Assembly: GCA_019058365.1 (NCBI GenBank)
Contig: JAHPZE010000011.1
Span: 1 to 64,000 of the forward strand
Reading direction: 5' to 3'
DNA: 64,000 nucleotides
From: Promethearchaeota archaeon
GTDB taxonomy: Archaea > Asgardarchaeota > Lokiarchaeia > Sigyniarchaeales > SOKP01
Every line of letters begins with the position of its first letter. Within the stretch, counting starts at the first letter, position 1. The translations under genes were made by a program, and so were the position numbers. Of the stretch, positions 54,944 to 64,000 are shown piece after piece. The notes under the pieces are model-generated. The model had not been told where the DNA came from and did not search any database. It was given only the letters and a program-made list of their open reading frames with translations.

Positions 54944-56095
54944 TTACATTTCATGTCCTAACTCTAAAGTTTTATCTCTAATTTGAGAATTACTACTAAT
55001 TTTACAATTAGGTGCTATAATTGCTCTCTCTAGGACAACATTATCTCCAATTTCACAATTATTACAAATAATACTTTCTTTTATTAAACAACCCGCACCA
55101 ATTTTAATTTCATCCCAGATGACACTTTTCTCAATTACCGAATCTTCACCTATGGTTACATTATTTCCTATTGATGTTAATTCTTTAATTTTTACTCGGT
55201 TCTCTAACTGGACAAACTCTCCAAAACAAGCGGGTTTTTCAATCATAATGTTTTGTCCAGAGTTTATAATACCCATCACATAAATTCCATCATAATCAAC
55301 ACCGTTAGGTAAAATAGGCCATACATATTTACGTAATAAGTCCCAATTTGCCCATAAATAAGTAGTTGAATTTCCAGCATCCATCCAATAATAATTTTCA
55401 ACAAATCCATATAGATCATATTTATTTTCGAGGAGGTACGGAAAAACTTCGCTTCCAAAATCCATTAATCCTGTTTCATGAAGGATATTTCCAATGTCTT
55501 TACTAAAACAATAAATGCCCGTATTAATTATGTTGGTATGTAAAAAGAGATCTTCTCGTTGAGCCATACTACTTAAGTATAATTCCATGGGTGCTGGTTT
55601 TTCTAAGAAAAGATATATTTTTCGATTTTTATCTAACAATACAACACCATATTGAGAAATATGACTCTCAACAGTTTTCATTGAAATTGTTGCTAGCCCT
55701 CCTTTTTCAGAATGGAATTCCATGAACCGCTTCATGGGGAGATTTGTTACGATGTCTGCCATCGATACGACAAATTTTTCAGAATCGATTCGATCAGTTA
55801 AAAGCCTATACGCATCTGCGGTACCTCTACTCTCTTGAATCTCATATTCTAATTCTACATCTCCTAATCTGTCTGGAGTCCAAGTTTTTTTGATATATTC
55901 TCTCATTTCCTTTCCCTTGTAAGCTAATGCTAGTACAATGTGCTTAATATCTGCGTATACTAAATGTGCAATCGCATAATCAACCATAGGAACATTTGTA
56001 ACTTTTACAAGCGGTTTTGGAATTAAAGATGTCAAAGGCATTAATCGATTACCTTTACCTCCTGCTAAAACTATTGCAGACCATTCACGAGTCAT
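54944..56095 (-). CDS. Sugar-1-phosphate nucleotidyltransferase with left-handed beta-helix
   Basis: Residues 1-240 are a nucleotidyltransferase domain with the signature VLAGGKGNRLMPLTSLIPKPLVKV, the nucleotide Asp region VVSMADIVTNLP and VESHISQYGVVLLD. The C-terminal part has hexapeptide repeats (IGNNVTIGEDSVIEKSVIWDE and CEIGDNVVLERAII) of a left-handed beta-helix. It should make an NDP-sugar from sugar-1-phosphate and NTP. Position upstream of a GalT-like gene (next on the same strand) agrees. Confidence 0.9.
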   Translation of the reverse strand: MTREWSAIVLAGGKGNRLMPLTSLIPKPLVKVTNVPMVDYAIAHLVYADIKHIVLALAYKGKEMREYIKKTWTPDRLGDVELEYEIQESRGTADAYRLLTDRIDSEKFVVSMADIVTNLPMKRFMEFHSEKGGLATISMKTVESHISQYGVVLLDKNRKIYLFLEKPAPMELYLSSMAQREDLFLHTNIINTGIYCFSKDIGNILHETGLMDFGSEVFPYLLENKYDLYGFVENYYWMDAGNSTTYLWANWDLLRKYVWPILPNGVDYDGIYVMGIINSGQNIMIEKPACFGEFVQLENRVKIKELTSIGNNVTIGEDSVIEKSVIWDEIKIGAGCLIKESIICNNCEIGDNVVLERAIIAPNCKISSNSQIRDKTLELGHEM

Positions 56096-56243
56096 ATTAC
56101 TCTAGTTTAAAAATTTATAAAGGAAAAATATGATTTTATCACAAAATTATTCATAATTAATAACATAATCAATAGATTTAAATCTAATTTTATTTGATTT
56201 AAAAAAGTTATTAATTTAGAGTATAAAGAACCATTGTTAATTT

Positions 56244-57476
56244 TTATTTAAGATACTTTTCTAATGATTCTCTGATTTCTTTTGCTGCTATATGAGGTAA
56301 TTTTCTTGCAACTCGCATATCATCAGCTAATTCAGCACCACCAATTACCTCATGAGGAATTATATCCGCAAACAAATGAAAATTAGCATCGTAACCATAT
56401 GGGCAGCTGTTAAACAAAATATTACGATTTTTATCGATTTCAATATCATCTAATGCTTGGAAAATTAATTTTAAACAATGAGCTAAATCTTGAATTTGAT
56501 TACTCTTCAATTGTGAAAATCTTCTTATATGTTCATTTGGATGAAATCGAATATGATAATTTCTCACAGGACTACCTGTAGTGTAAAATGTCCAGAATTC
56601 CGTTTCCAATATGATTCGATCAGAACCACCATGAGTAGTTTCACATAAATGGCATCTATCTCCCATTTCTTTAAAGGCCTCGAGATATCCTTCTAATCTG
56701 CTTCCATGACCATCCATATTTAAATCAATATAAACTTGGCTATGTATTCTTGGTTGAGAACCACCAACTTTAGTACCTATGTTGAAAAAGGGCATAACGG
56801 GAATATCATAATAATCTTTATTAATAGATTCTTCAATACAATATAGAATTGCTGCTTTCATTGAGAGAAAAATACCTGCTAACACATCCTCGGGTATTAA
56901 CTTGAAACATAATGAAGGATAAAAATTACGCGAAATAGTAACTAAATTAATTCCTTCTGATAATTTTATATGTGGAGGTAGGTTTTTCATTATATGCGCT
57001 TCAATATCTCGATCTATAATCCGTGCCATTGAAGGGTATCTATTTATTAGAGTTATTGCTTTACACGTATCTGGAATTCTTTCTATTCGATGTGGAGTTT
57101 CTGAGAAGGGATCATCTCGTTTTAATTCATCTTCAGTTATAATCATTGTAAATCCATCTCCAATAGGCATTCCCCAATCATCATGAGCAATCTTACCTTC
57201 AATTATTGAAGAAAAAACATCCTTAAATTTTGATACTGCTTTCTCTAAGCAATTATAAAATTGTTCTTCCTGTTCATCACTTTTAAATCCTTTTGGTCTT
57301 AAACCTCTAATTGGAGATATATAGGAATAATGACCATAAAATCTCATATGTTCTTTTCGAAGACCAAAAGCTTCTGATGTAATTTTTACTGTAGAAAGAG
57401 GATCCCATCGTTTAACTGGACAATCATATGTTGTTTTATCCTCAAAATTTTCTTTATTTATAATACCCCACTCCAT
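56244..57476 (-). CDS. GalT-like (HIT superfamily) nucleotidyl transferase
   Basis: The 410-residue protein resembles galactose-1-phosphate uridylyltransferase: a Cys motif RCHLCETTHGG, the active-site type QPRIHSQVYIDLN with H-x-Q, and FHLFADIIPHEVIGGAELADDMRVA near the C terminus. The canonical HPHxQ is changed to RIHSQ. It lies just upstream of the sugar nucleotidyltransferase in the same direction. A role in moving UMP/AMP between sugar phosphates is inferred. Confidence 0.72.
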   Translation of the reverse strand: MEWGIINKENFEDKTTYDCPVKRWDPLSTVKITSEAFGLRKEHMRFYGHYSYISPIRGLRPKGFKSDEQEEQFYNCLEKAVSKFKDVFSSIIEGKIAHDDWGMPIGDGFTMIITEDELKRDDPFSETPHRIERIPDTCKAITLINRYPSMARIIDRDIEAHIMKNLPPHIKLSEGINLVTISRNFYPSLCFKLIPEDVLAGIFLSMKAAILYCIEESINKDYYDIPVMPFFNIGTKVGGSQPRIHSQVYIDLNMDGHGSRLEGYLEAFKEMGDRCHLCETTHGGSDRIILETEFWTFYTTGSPVRNYHIRFHPNEHIRRFSQLKSNQIQDLAHCLKLIFQALDDIEIDKNRNILFNSCPYGYDANFHLFADIIPHEVIGGAELADDMRVARKLPHIAAKEIRESLEKYLK

Positions 57477-57647
57477 AAACTTGGGGTTGTAATGATCTGG
57501 GTTTTTTTTTTCTTCAGAAATTGAAACCTACCTCTTTACTTTTTTCAATTAGATTTTATAAAATATATTTCAATGGTATTTATTTTTTACTTAATTCCAT
57601 AATTATTAGGACACATATAACTAAAAAAAAATAAAAAAAAGAAAAGA

Positions 57648-57684
57648 GCTTTGTTTAGCTATATTATGTTAAATTTAACAAAGC
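57648..57684 (-). terminator. Hairpin followed by a U-rich tract after the CopG gene
   Basis: Arms GCTTTGTT (57648-57655) and AACAAAGC (57677-57684) form a hairpin. On the minus strand it is followed by a long T-rich run (complement of 57620-57645). It lies about 20 bases after the CopG stop, so it resembles an intrinsic-type terminator for that gene. Confidence 0.55.
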
Positions 57685-57701
57685 CATAAATTGAAAAATT
57701 C

Positions 57702-57992
57702 TTAATATTCTAGTTTCTTAATGATCTTATATGTTTTAAATTCTCGAACGGGCTCATCCTTTTCATTTAGACGCTCAACTGGAACTCTAACATAATTTTC
57801 ATCATCAAATTCTTCAATTTCAGCTTCCTTATATTTAGCCATATTATCAGCTAGTTTCAACTCTCTAAGCAAGAAGTCTCTTACAGCTACTCTAATTAGT
57901 TCTGATCTAGAGGGATATAACCCATTTTCACCCACTAATTTTTCAATACTATCAATATACGATTCTGGAATGTTAACAGTAACAATTTTCAT
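57702..57992 (-). CDS. Ribbon-helix-helix (CopG-like) transcriptional regulator
   Basis: The 96-residue protein starts MKIVTVNIPESYIDSIEKLV and has LYPSRSELIRVAVRDFLLREL, the strand-helix-helix unit of dimeric RHH repressors. An acidic tail follows. There is no partner toxin gene, so I prefer a stand-alone regulator to an antitoxin. A hairpin terminator lies after it. Confidence 0.88.
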   Translation of the reverse strand: MKIVTVNIPESYIDSIEKLVGENGLYPSRSELIRVAVRDFLLRELKLADNMAKYKEAEIEEFDDENYVRVPVERLNEKDEPVREFKTYKIIKKLEY

Positions 57993-58696
57993 TTTTATAC
58001 ACCTTATAATATCTTAGATATGCCAAATTTAAAAATCGGCAAAATGACTAAAGCTTTTTTTAAACCAAACGCCTTAAACCACAATTTTTTTTATATTGTA
58101 TTGTATTACACATTAATATTTAAATGTTTTTTTTTATCGGATTAATATGTTTTAAGAAAGACTAATTTGTCATGTCTTAAATATTCCAAATATTATATCA
58201 ATGTATTAATTTTTAAAATATTTCTATACTCCTCAGATTTAAAGTCATTTTTGAATTTCATTTTCATATATAAAGGTGGTTAAAAAAATTTTATTTACTT
58301 TCAAATTAATAGAAAAAAACTAAAAAACCAAGCAATTTATTAAACAATTTTTATTTATTTAAATATTCATTAAAATTTCCTCAATTTAAATAACAAAATA
58401 TTTGAACAAATTTTTGTTCAAACATATTTTAAACGAATATTGTAAATATTCTCTTACTTATTCAGGCAATAATAGAAATAAAACATACAGTAATACTTTT
58501 ATCTAACAAAATTTCTTGATAATCCAACTATTTCATAGTTTTTAGAATGTTATGATATTCTTAGCAAAATAAAAGAACGCCTTTAACTTTATTTCAAACA
58601 AATAATCTTAATTCAAATAAATTTTTATATACAATCCATTGATATATTTATAATTGTCTATGAATCAAAATTATTAACTATAAAAAGGGAAAGATA
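57993..58696. other. Long intergenic region with one perfect palindrome
   Basis: This 704-base AT-rich stretch lies between the divergent CopG and zinc-ribbon genes. The clearest element is the inverted repeat at 58401-58422. Nothing else stands out: no RNA gene, no ORF with a known motif, no direct-repeat array. Confidence 0.4.
58401..58422. promoter_or_regulatory. Perfect 10-bp inverted repeat (candidate operator)
   Basis: TTTGAACAAA-TT-TTTGTTCAAA is a perfect inverted repeat. It is about 275 bases before the zinc-ribbon gene and 410 bases before the CopG gene. Size and symmetry suit a dimeric regulator such as the CopG protein; that pairing is conjecture. Confidence 0.4.
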
Positions 58697-60109
58697 TTGT
58701 CAGAACAGAAATTATTTCAAGTTTTCGTTAATAAAATAGAATTTGATCCCGCTGAATACTTAGTATCAAGCAAAGAGCATGAGCTTACTGATTTTCAGAA
58801 AAAAACGATCGAAAGTGCTACTTCTATAATGAAAGAAAATATAATTGGAGAAATTCAATCATTTGGAGGAAATCTCAAAACAAATGAAGAGAAGGTAAAA
58901 GAACTCGAAAATAAGGTTAACGAAGAATTAAAAAACGAGGAATATGAAGATTTAAAGAAAGATTTGAAGAATTACAGTAAATTATTACGGGAAATAATTG
59001 AAAAGACTTGTGTCGTAATAATTCCTGTAAAAGAAATGCCTTGGGTTAATGTATTATTTCGGACAATTCCTCGAATAATTTTTAACAAGAGATTAGAGCT
59101 TTTAGATAATGCAATTGCTTATTACGGTGAAATCAAATGTGTTATTTCACGCCCAACAATCTTTGGAAAAATGAAAGACGAAAAACCATTATTCGCACCA
59201 ATTATGGGACCTATTGATTTAGGGGGGTATAAACTGGATAAATCTCAAACAGATCCTAAATCTCAAATCTACTCTTATATAAGCGCAATAATTAATTCTT
59301 TTGATTCAATAATAACAAAAAACCATCTCGCAAAATATCATGAAGGTTATCAAAGACATGGTGATCCTATTTGTGATTTTTTAATGAAAAATAATGAATT
59401 AATGAATTCAATGGAAAAAGTCACTTCTGGTATCGAATCAAATCGACTTTCATCAGATATTGCTATCTTTAGCATAGCAATCCCTCACACTAATGAAAAG
59501 ACTACTTTATTATTAGTTACAGATGAAGGTAAAGATCCAAGTAAATATTCAAGGTGTTTTGAAGCGCTCTTAAGATTTTCTGCTGAAAGCTGTAATGTCC
59601 CAGCTCAACAACCCCAAACGCCTGGACAAGTAATTCCTCCCTCCCCTGGAGCAGTTAGAACTCCTGGGGGACAAGAACTTAAAACTTGGACAGCTAAAGA
59701 GTTAACAGAAGAAGCAGAAAAAAGAATGTCCTCTCAGCCAGATATTCCTACTTGGACTGAAGATGATTTAACAAAATTCGCAGGTGAGAGAGGAACAGGA
59801 TTACCTGAAGGAATGGAGTTCTGGACTGAGGAAGAATTGCAAGAATTATCAAAAAAGCGACAAGGGGGTTTAGATATACCTGAATGGAAATTAGATGATA
59901 ACATGAGAGAATGTACTAAATGTGGTTATAGTTTAAGACCTGGATGGAGCAGATGTCCTGTTTGCGAGACTCCAGTAGGTGCTAAGCCAGAATCAGAACC
60001 CATTGAGCAGCCCATTCCAGAACTAAGTGAAGATTCAGAAGAACAGCCTGTTGAAAAGACAGAAGAAGATCTTTCACAGGATAATGAGGACGAAAAAGTG
60101 GATCAATAA
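58697..60109 (+). CDS. Large soluble protein with C-terminal zinc ribbon, unknown
   Basis: The 470-residue protein (TTG start after a GGGAAAG stretch) has a helical N-terminal region. A mixed central domain (about 100-310) contains CVVIIPVKEMPWVNVLFRTIPR. A Pro/Gln-rich linker follows, then three short acidic repeats around LKTWTAKELTEEAEKR, IPTWTEDDLTKFAGER and MEFWTEEELQELSKKR. A zinc ribbon CTKCGYSLRPGWSRCPVC and a very acidic tail end it. I do not recognise a family. The W-T-x-x-x-L repeats look like short binding motifs. The GTPase gene follows in the same direction. Confidence 0.65.
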   Translation: MSEQKLFQVFVNKIEFDPAEYLVSSKEHELTDFQKKTIESATSIMKENIIGEIQSFGGNLKTNEEKVKELENKVNEELKNEEYEDLKKDLKNYSKLLREIIEKTCVVIIPVKEMPWVNVLFRTIPRIIFNKRLELLDNAIAYYGEIKCVISRPTIFGKMKDEKPLFAPIMGPIDLGGYKLDKSQTDPKSQIYSYISAIINSFDSIITKNHLAKYHEGYQRHGDPICDFLMKNNELMNSMEKVTSGIESNRLSSDIAIFSIAIPHTNEKTTLLLVTDEGKDPSKYSRCFEALLRFSAESCNVPAQQPQTPGQVIPPSPGAVRTPGGQELKTWTAKELTEEAEKRMSSQPDIPTWTEDDLTKFAGERGTGLPEGMEFWTEEELQELSKKRQGGLDIPEWKLDDNMRECTKCGYSLRPGWSRCPVCETPVGAKPESEPIEQPIPELSEDSEEQPVEKTEEDLSQDNEDEKVDQ

Positions 60110-60274
60110 TATCATTTATACTTTTTTGTTTACTTACTCAATAGCAAAAGATTGATTGCCTTTCATATTTTAAACCAAAAACTTTAAAAGTAATTAGAAT
60201 CAGCAAGATTCCAAACTTTTTTTAAGGTAGTTTTATTTTCAAACTTATAGGAATTAAGAATTCGAGAAATTTAA

Positions 60275-61273
60275 TTGTTACATAACATCTTTTTATTCAA
60301 AGGAAATGAAATTCAAGATTTAGAAGATCTAAATATTTATTGTTATCCTAATGAAATTATTAGTTTTGATAATAAAATTCTTGTTAATAAAATTATAAAA
60401 GAACATAACAATGTAGATGTTATTCAGCAATCACCATCAAATCATTTTAAAATTGATGAGCCTATTGCTCAATTTATCGATGATTTAAACATATATACGT
60501 CCTGTGTTAATAGAAAAATTATAATTGGCTTAATTTTTGATAATGAAGATAACCCTTACGATTATAAGGATATATTTAAGGAATTATTGAACGAATTATT
60601 AAACAATGGCAATGGATATTCCTTTAATGAAGAAATTGAAGTTGAAAATTTATTAATTTCTATATTTATTGATATTCGTAGGTTTTATGATGAGGTTATT
60701 GAAAAACCTCCAGAAATTGAATATTATTATCAAAGGGACGCATTTTTCAAAGTCTTCCTCTTCGGTATTGATGAAGTTGGAAAATCTAGCTTAGTAAGAC
60801 GGTTAAAAACGGGCAAGTTTAACGATAATTTCTTTACTCCAACACGGAAATTCAATATTGAATATATACCTGCAGAAGAAAAAGGATTATTTGCTGTATG
60901 GGACATGCCGGGGCAAAAAACTTTCAGATCAAAATGGTTAAAAGGGCTTCAAGATTCTAACATTATTATTTATATGATTGATATTGCTAATCAAAGAAGA
61001 TTTGAGGAATCTAAAAAAGAGTTTTGGAATGTCATAAATAATAATGAATTAAGAGCAATCCCATTACTATTAGTATGTAATAAAACTGATTTAGTCATAA
61101 ATGCTAGGGAATCGTATAAAAAAGAATTTCACAACTTAAAGAAACAACTTTCAGAATTTTTTAATTTAAATAAAATAAAAGATCGAAGGTGGAAATTCTT
61201 ATTTACTTCAGTAAAAACCAATTATAATATCGATAATATAATTCCAGCGATTTTAACTTTGTTATCTCCCTAG
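60275..61273 (+). CDS. Arf/Ras-like small GTPase with an N-terminal domain
   Basis: The 332-residue protein (TTG start) has a C-terminal GTPase domain from about residue 165: G1 FGIDEVGKSSLV, switch-I Thr in FTPTRKF, G3 WDMPGQKTFR, G4 CNKTDL and a plausible G5 in FTSVKTN. The N-terminal ~160 residues (LHNIFLFKGNEIQDLEDL... to IFIDIRRFYDEVIEKPPE) are mixed alpha/beta and could be a longin- or roadblock-like module, as in other Asgard GTPases. That is inferred. A TAG stop is used, so UAG is a normal stop here. Confidence 0.88.
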   Translation: MLHNIFLFKGNEIQDLEDLNIYCYPNEIISFDNKILVNKIIKEHNNVDVIQQSPSNHFKIDEPIAQFIDDLNIYTSCVNRKIIIGLIFDNEDNPYDYKDIFKELLNELLNNGNGYSFNEEIEVENLLISIFIDIRRFYDEVIEKPPEIEYYYQRDAFFKVFLFGIDEVGKSSLVRRLKTGKFNDNFFTPTRKFNIEYIPAEEKGLFAVWDMPGQKTFRSKWLKGLQDSNIIIYMIDIANQRRFEESKKEFWNVINNNELRAIPLLLVCNKTDLVINARESYKKEFHNLKKQLSEFFNLNKIKDRRWKFLFTSVKTNYNIDNIIPAILTLLSP

Positions 61274-61436
61274 ATTGCTAATTAAAAAGCATTATTTGAA
61301 TAAAAAATTCTTAATTCTAATAATTTTAGTGTTTTGATGAAGTAAACATTAAATTTAAATATCTCGCCGTTTAAATTTCTATTATTGAAATAAAAACTTA
61401 ATATTTCTCTTATTAACGGTTAACTCGTGATAAAGC

Positions 61437-62030
61437 ATGTCTAAAAGACTTAAAAAAGAATTACAAATTATGATTGATGAGAAAGTAGGGCAATTATTTT
61501 TTGGTGATAAAAAGAAAGATTTACGTTTACTTATGTTAAGACCTATTGATTTAATTGAATTCTCCGAATTCGCTGGTGCAAATGCAGATGACATACTTAT
61601 TTGGGTAGGGAAAACTCTTGGAAGGGCATATATGGAAAAATTCTTCTACAATAAAGATTGGAGTTCAGAAAATCTAGCAATAAAAAAAGATGTTATTCTT
61701 GGAAACCTTGAAGCGTTAGAACTTATGGGTTATGGAGGAATAACAGGAGTGTTTAAAAAAGATTATGTGTTAATTAAAGTTTCAGATTCACTAGCAAAAG
61801 AAGAATCTGATAACATTATGGCTAAAAATCTTTGTCTACTTTATCAAGGGATTTTTCTAGCATTGTTTGAGACTTTGTTAATTGATGTTAATGGCGAGGA
61901 GATCGAATGTGTTTTACTAGGACATGAAAAATGCGTGTTCAAATTTAATTTTATTGGAAAAGAATTAGATGAAAGCCTTATAGATGAGGAATCCGAAGAA
62001 ACAGTTTCAGAATTTTTATCTACCCTTTAA
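61437..62030 (+). CDS. V4R (4-vinyl reductase-like) domain protein
   Basis: The 197-residue protein matches the V4R/H-NOX-related shape: an N-terminal helix, LRLLMLRPIDLIEFSEFAG, WVGKTLGRAYMEKF, and the characteristic end YQGIFLALFETLLIDVNGEEIECVLLGHEKCVFKF with two Cys. V4R domains bind small hydrophobic ligands or metals. It lies downstream of the GTPase gene in the same direction and may act with it. Confidence 0.7.
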   Translation: MSKRLKKELQIMIDEKVGQLFFGDKKKDLRLLMLRPIDLIEFSEFAGANADDILIWVGKTLGRAYMEKFFYNKDWSSENLAIKKDVILGNLEALELMGYGGITGVFKKDYVLIKVSDSLAKEESDNIMAKNLCLLYQGIFLALFETLLIDVNGEEIECVLLGHEKCVFKFNFIGKELDESLIDEESEETVSEFLSTL

Positions 62031-62205
62031 AGTATAATTCTCTCTATTTTTTAAATTATACAACATTGAGTGAAATTTCACACTTTTTTCAATTAATATA
62101 GATTAGATTTTGAGTTTTGGAATATAATAATTAAAATAAAATCTAATATAACTCTAATTATAATTAAATATTAAAAAATCAAACTATAAATAATGTGAAT
62201 TGAAA

Positions 62206-64000
62206 TATGGAAAAAAGAGGAGCTAGAGTCAAAATAGATGAATACAAAGGTCCTCTCGGTACAATCAAAGGATTTGAACTTACTACTGGGAAAGTATCAT
62301 ATGGAGATGAGACGGAATGGGAACCTATGGGACCAACCCCAATGCCACATATCCCTACATTACGTAATTGGTTTTTCAAACTAATGGAAAGATATCGACC
62401 TTTTTATATGCCAATCTGTGATATGTGCTGTCTCTGCACCTTTGGCAAATGTAACCTTTCTAAAGGCAGAACTGGTGCATGTGGAATAAATATGGAGACA
62501 CAACAAGCAAGAATAGTAGAAATAGCCTGTTGTATCGGAGCTAGTTGTCATTCAGCTCATGGTGATCATCTGCTTCATTGGCTAAAAGAAAAATATGGAA
62601 ATGTCCCAATTGCTTATGGTAATAATATTGAAGTTGAGATGCCTTGTACACGTTTAATTGTTGGTATGAAACCGGAAACTTTGGAAGATCTAGAGACTGC
62701 AATGGAATGGGTGCATTATACGATAACACATTTACTAGCTGCGGGACATACAGGTCAAGAATCAAGCCATTTAGATTATGAAGCTAAGGCTTTTTTAGCA
62801 GGACTAGCTGATGCTGTGGGAATGGAAATTTCTGATGCTGCACAAATTGCAGCCTATGGTTTTCCAATGGGAGAAGCTAATGTTCCACTTATTGAATTAG
62901 GAATGGGTACACTAGATACTAAAAACAAAGCAACGATTTTGATGATTGGACACAATGTAGCACCAGGTATCGAACTAGTTGATTATATGAGGGAAAAAGG
63001 TTATGACGATAAGTTAGATGTGGGAGCGATATGTTGTACGGCAATAGATTTAACAAGATATTATGATGGTGCGAAAATTGTTGGTTCACTAGCTAGACAG
63101 ATGTTTTACATTCGTTCTGGATTAGCTGATGTTGTTATGGTAGATGAACAATGCGTTAATTTACGTAGTTATGAACAAGCAAAGCTCGTAAATGCTCCGT
63201 TTATAGCGACTAATGAAAAAAATATGGGAGGTTTACCTAATAGAACAGATGACCCTCCAGAAGAAATTATTGATGATTTAGTCAGTGGAAAAGTTGATGG
63301 AGTACTAATATTAGATCCAATAAAAGCAGGAAAAGTAGCTGTTGAGACGGCTATTAAGGTAAAACCAATTAGAAAAGCTAAAAGTGCAGTTCCTGATGAA
63401 CAAGGATGTATTGATATGGCAATGAACTGCAATGGATGTGGTAACTGTCAAAGAAATTGTCCAAATGATTTACCATTAGTAGAAGGAGTAAAAAGGGTAA
63501 AAGATGGTGATTTTTCAGTATTAACTGACATTTTTGATCAATGCTTAGATTGCGGACGATGTGAATCAGATTGTATGAAAAATGTCTCACCACTTACTCT
63601 CATAATGTACGCTGGACGTGAAAAGATTAGAAATGAAAAATTTAATATGAGAGCGGGTCGTGGGCCTATTCAAGATGTAGAAATAAGAAATGTTGGAGCA
63701 CCTGTAGTCTTAGGAGAAATTCCTGGAGTCATAGCAATTATTGGTTGTGCTAATTATGCTAAAGAAATACAAGAATTATATTTAATGGCTGAAGAGTTTT
63801 GTAAAAGAAATTACATTGTGGTTGTATCTGGTTGTGGTGCTATGGATATTGGTCTTGTAAAGGATGAAGATGGTAAAACACTTTACGACAAATATCCCGG
63901 TGATTTTGATAGAGGCGGGTTAATAAATGTTGGTTCATGTGTTTCAAATCCACATATTAATGGAGCAGCCATTAAAATTGCAAATATTTTTGCAAGACGC
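62206..64000 (+). CDS. cdhA: CODH/ACS complex alpha subunit (carbon monoxide dehydrogenase), 3' end beyond window
   Basis: The frame is open from ATG 62206 to the end (598 codons; the family is about 780). It has FYMPICDMCCLCTFGKCNL and GACGI for the B/D clusters, ACCIGASCHSAHGDH with CODH catalytic residues, and VDEQCVNLRSY. The ferredoxin-type MNCNGCGNCQRNCP and CLDCGRCESDC motifs mark the archaeal alpha subunit. It oxidises CO or reduces CO2 in the archaeal Wood-Ljungdahl pathway. Further cdh genes are expected downstream. Confidence 0.96.

Noticed and set aside
57702-57992. Toxin-antitoxin system built on the RHH protein
   Set aside because: No toxin-sized partner gene is adjacent on either side.
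62179-63593. Minus-strand ORFs inside cdhA
   Set aside because: They are shadows of the long, well-conserved plus-strand cdhA frame.
1-64000. CRISPR array, tRNA or rRNA genes
   Set aside because: I saw no regularly spaced direct repeats, no tRNA-like GTTCRA stems with acceptor pairing and no rRNA-like stretch. A covariance search would be the decisive check.

Overview
The window is very AT-rich archaeal DNA and most likely comes from an Asgard (Lokiarchaeia-like) genome. The archaeal markers are a TFB, RadA, a tRNA-splicing endonuclease, an A-type ATP synthase operon and the archaeal CODH/ACS alpha subunit. The Asgard flavour comes from two Ras/Arf/Rag-superfamily GTPases, one with a degenerate Rag-type G4 motif and one with an extra N-terminal domain, and from zinc-ribbon and longin-like proteins of unknown role. 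The assignment is inference from gene content; no 16S rRNA or tRNA gene was seen.

Layout. 1-8.3 kb: the start of an alpha-glucan phosphorylase, a K+-independent-type membrane pyrophosphatase with a PhoU-like (DUF47) partner, then a minus-strand signalling block (ArsR regulator, Rag-like GTPase, MASE3 histidine kinase, response regulator). 8.5-12.1 kb: Lrp/AsnC regulator, TFB, stomatin-like protein, coiled-coil protein. 12.4-18.5 kb (minus): a gamma-glutamyl block (amidotransferase, cyclotransferase, GCS2 ligase) and a 2-hydroxyacyl-CoA dehydratase operon whose activator gene is interrupted by a 32-nt hairpin segment. 18.6-22.4 kb: two VIT1/CCC1-like transporters, a second DUF47 protein and an unrecognised helical protein.

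23.0-34.5 kb (+) is a complete A-type ATP synthase operon in the order K-C-H-F-E-A-B-D-I, followed by a membrane/zinc-ribbon protein and a second, divergent catalytic A subunit. 34.7-45.8 kb: EndA, MEMO-like protein, coiled-coil protein, PfkB kinase, a YdjM-like membrane protein, three tandem OsmC-like genes, RadA, a degenerate phosphohexomutase and a GH57 branching enzyme. 46-54 kb: UspA, small zinc-ribbon protein, beta-lactamase-fold hydrolase, a flavin reductase bracketed by two inverted copies of a 111-bp MITE, TrpB2 and a UxaE-like protein. 54-64 kb: sugar nucleotidyltransferase, GalT-like protein, CopG regulator, zinc-ribbon protein, GTPase, V4R protein and the 5' three quarters of cdhA.

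Physiologically the window suggests an anaerobe using the Wood-Ljungdahl pathway (cdhA), ion-gradient energetics (pyrophosphatase, A-ATPase), amino-acid-type fermentation (2-hydroxyacyl-CoA dehydratase) and glycogen-like storage polymer metabolism (phosphorylase, GH57, nucleotidyltransferase).

The most unusual signals are: the hairpin insertion in the dehydratase activator, which sits exactly before the codon for an iron-sulphur ligand cysteine and is flanked by 7-bp direct repeats (bypass element, tiny intron, or lesion); three genes that lack AUG/GUG/UUG but have AUU or AUA at a plausible distance from a Shine-Dalgarno-like sequence; a duplicated ATPase catalytic subunit with an altered GER motif; an inverted 52-bp copy of part of the pyrophosphatase gene; and the MITE pair.
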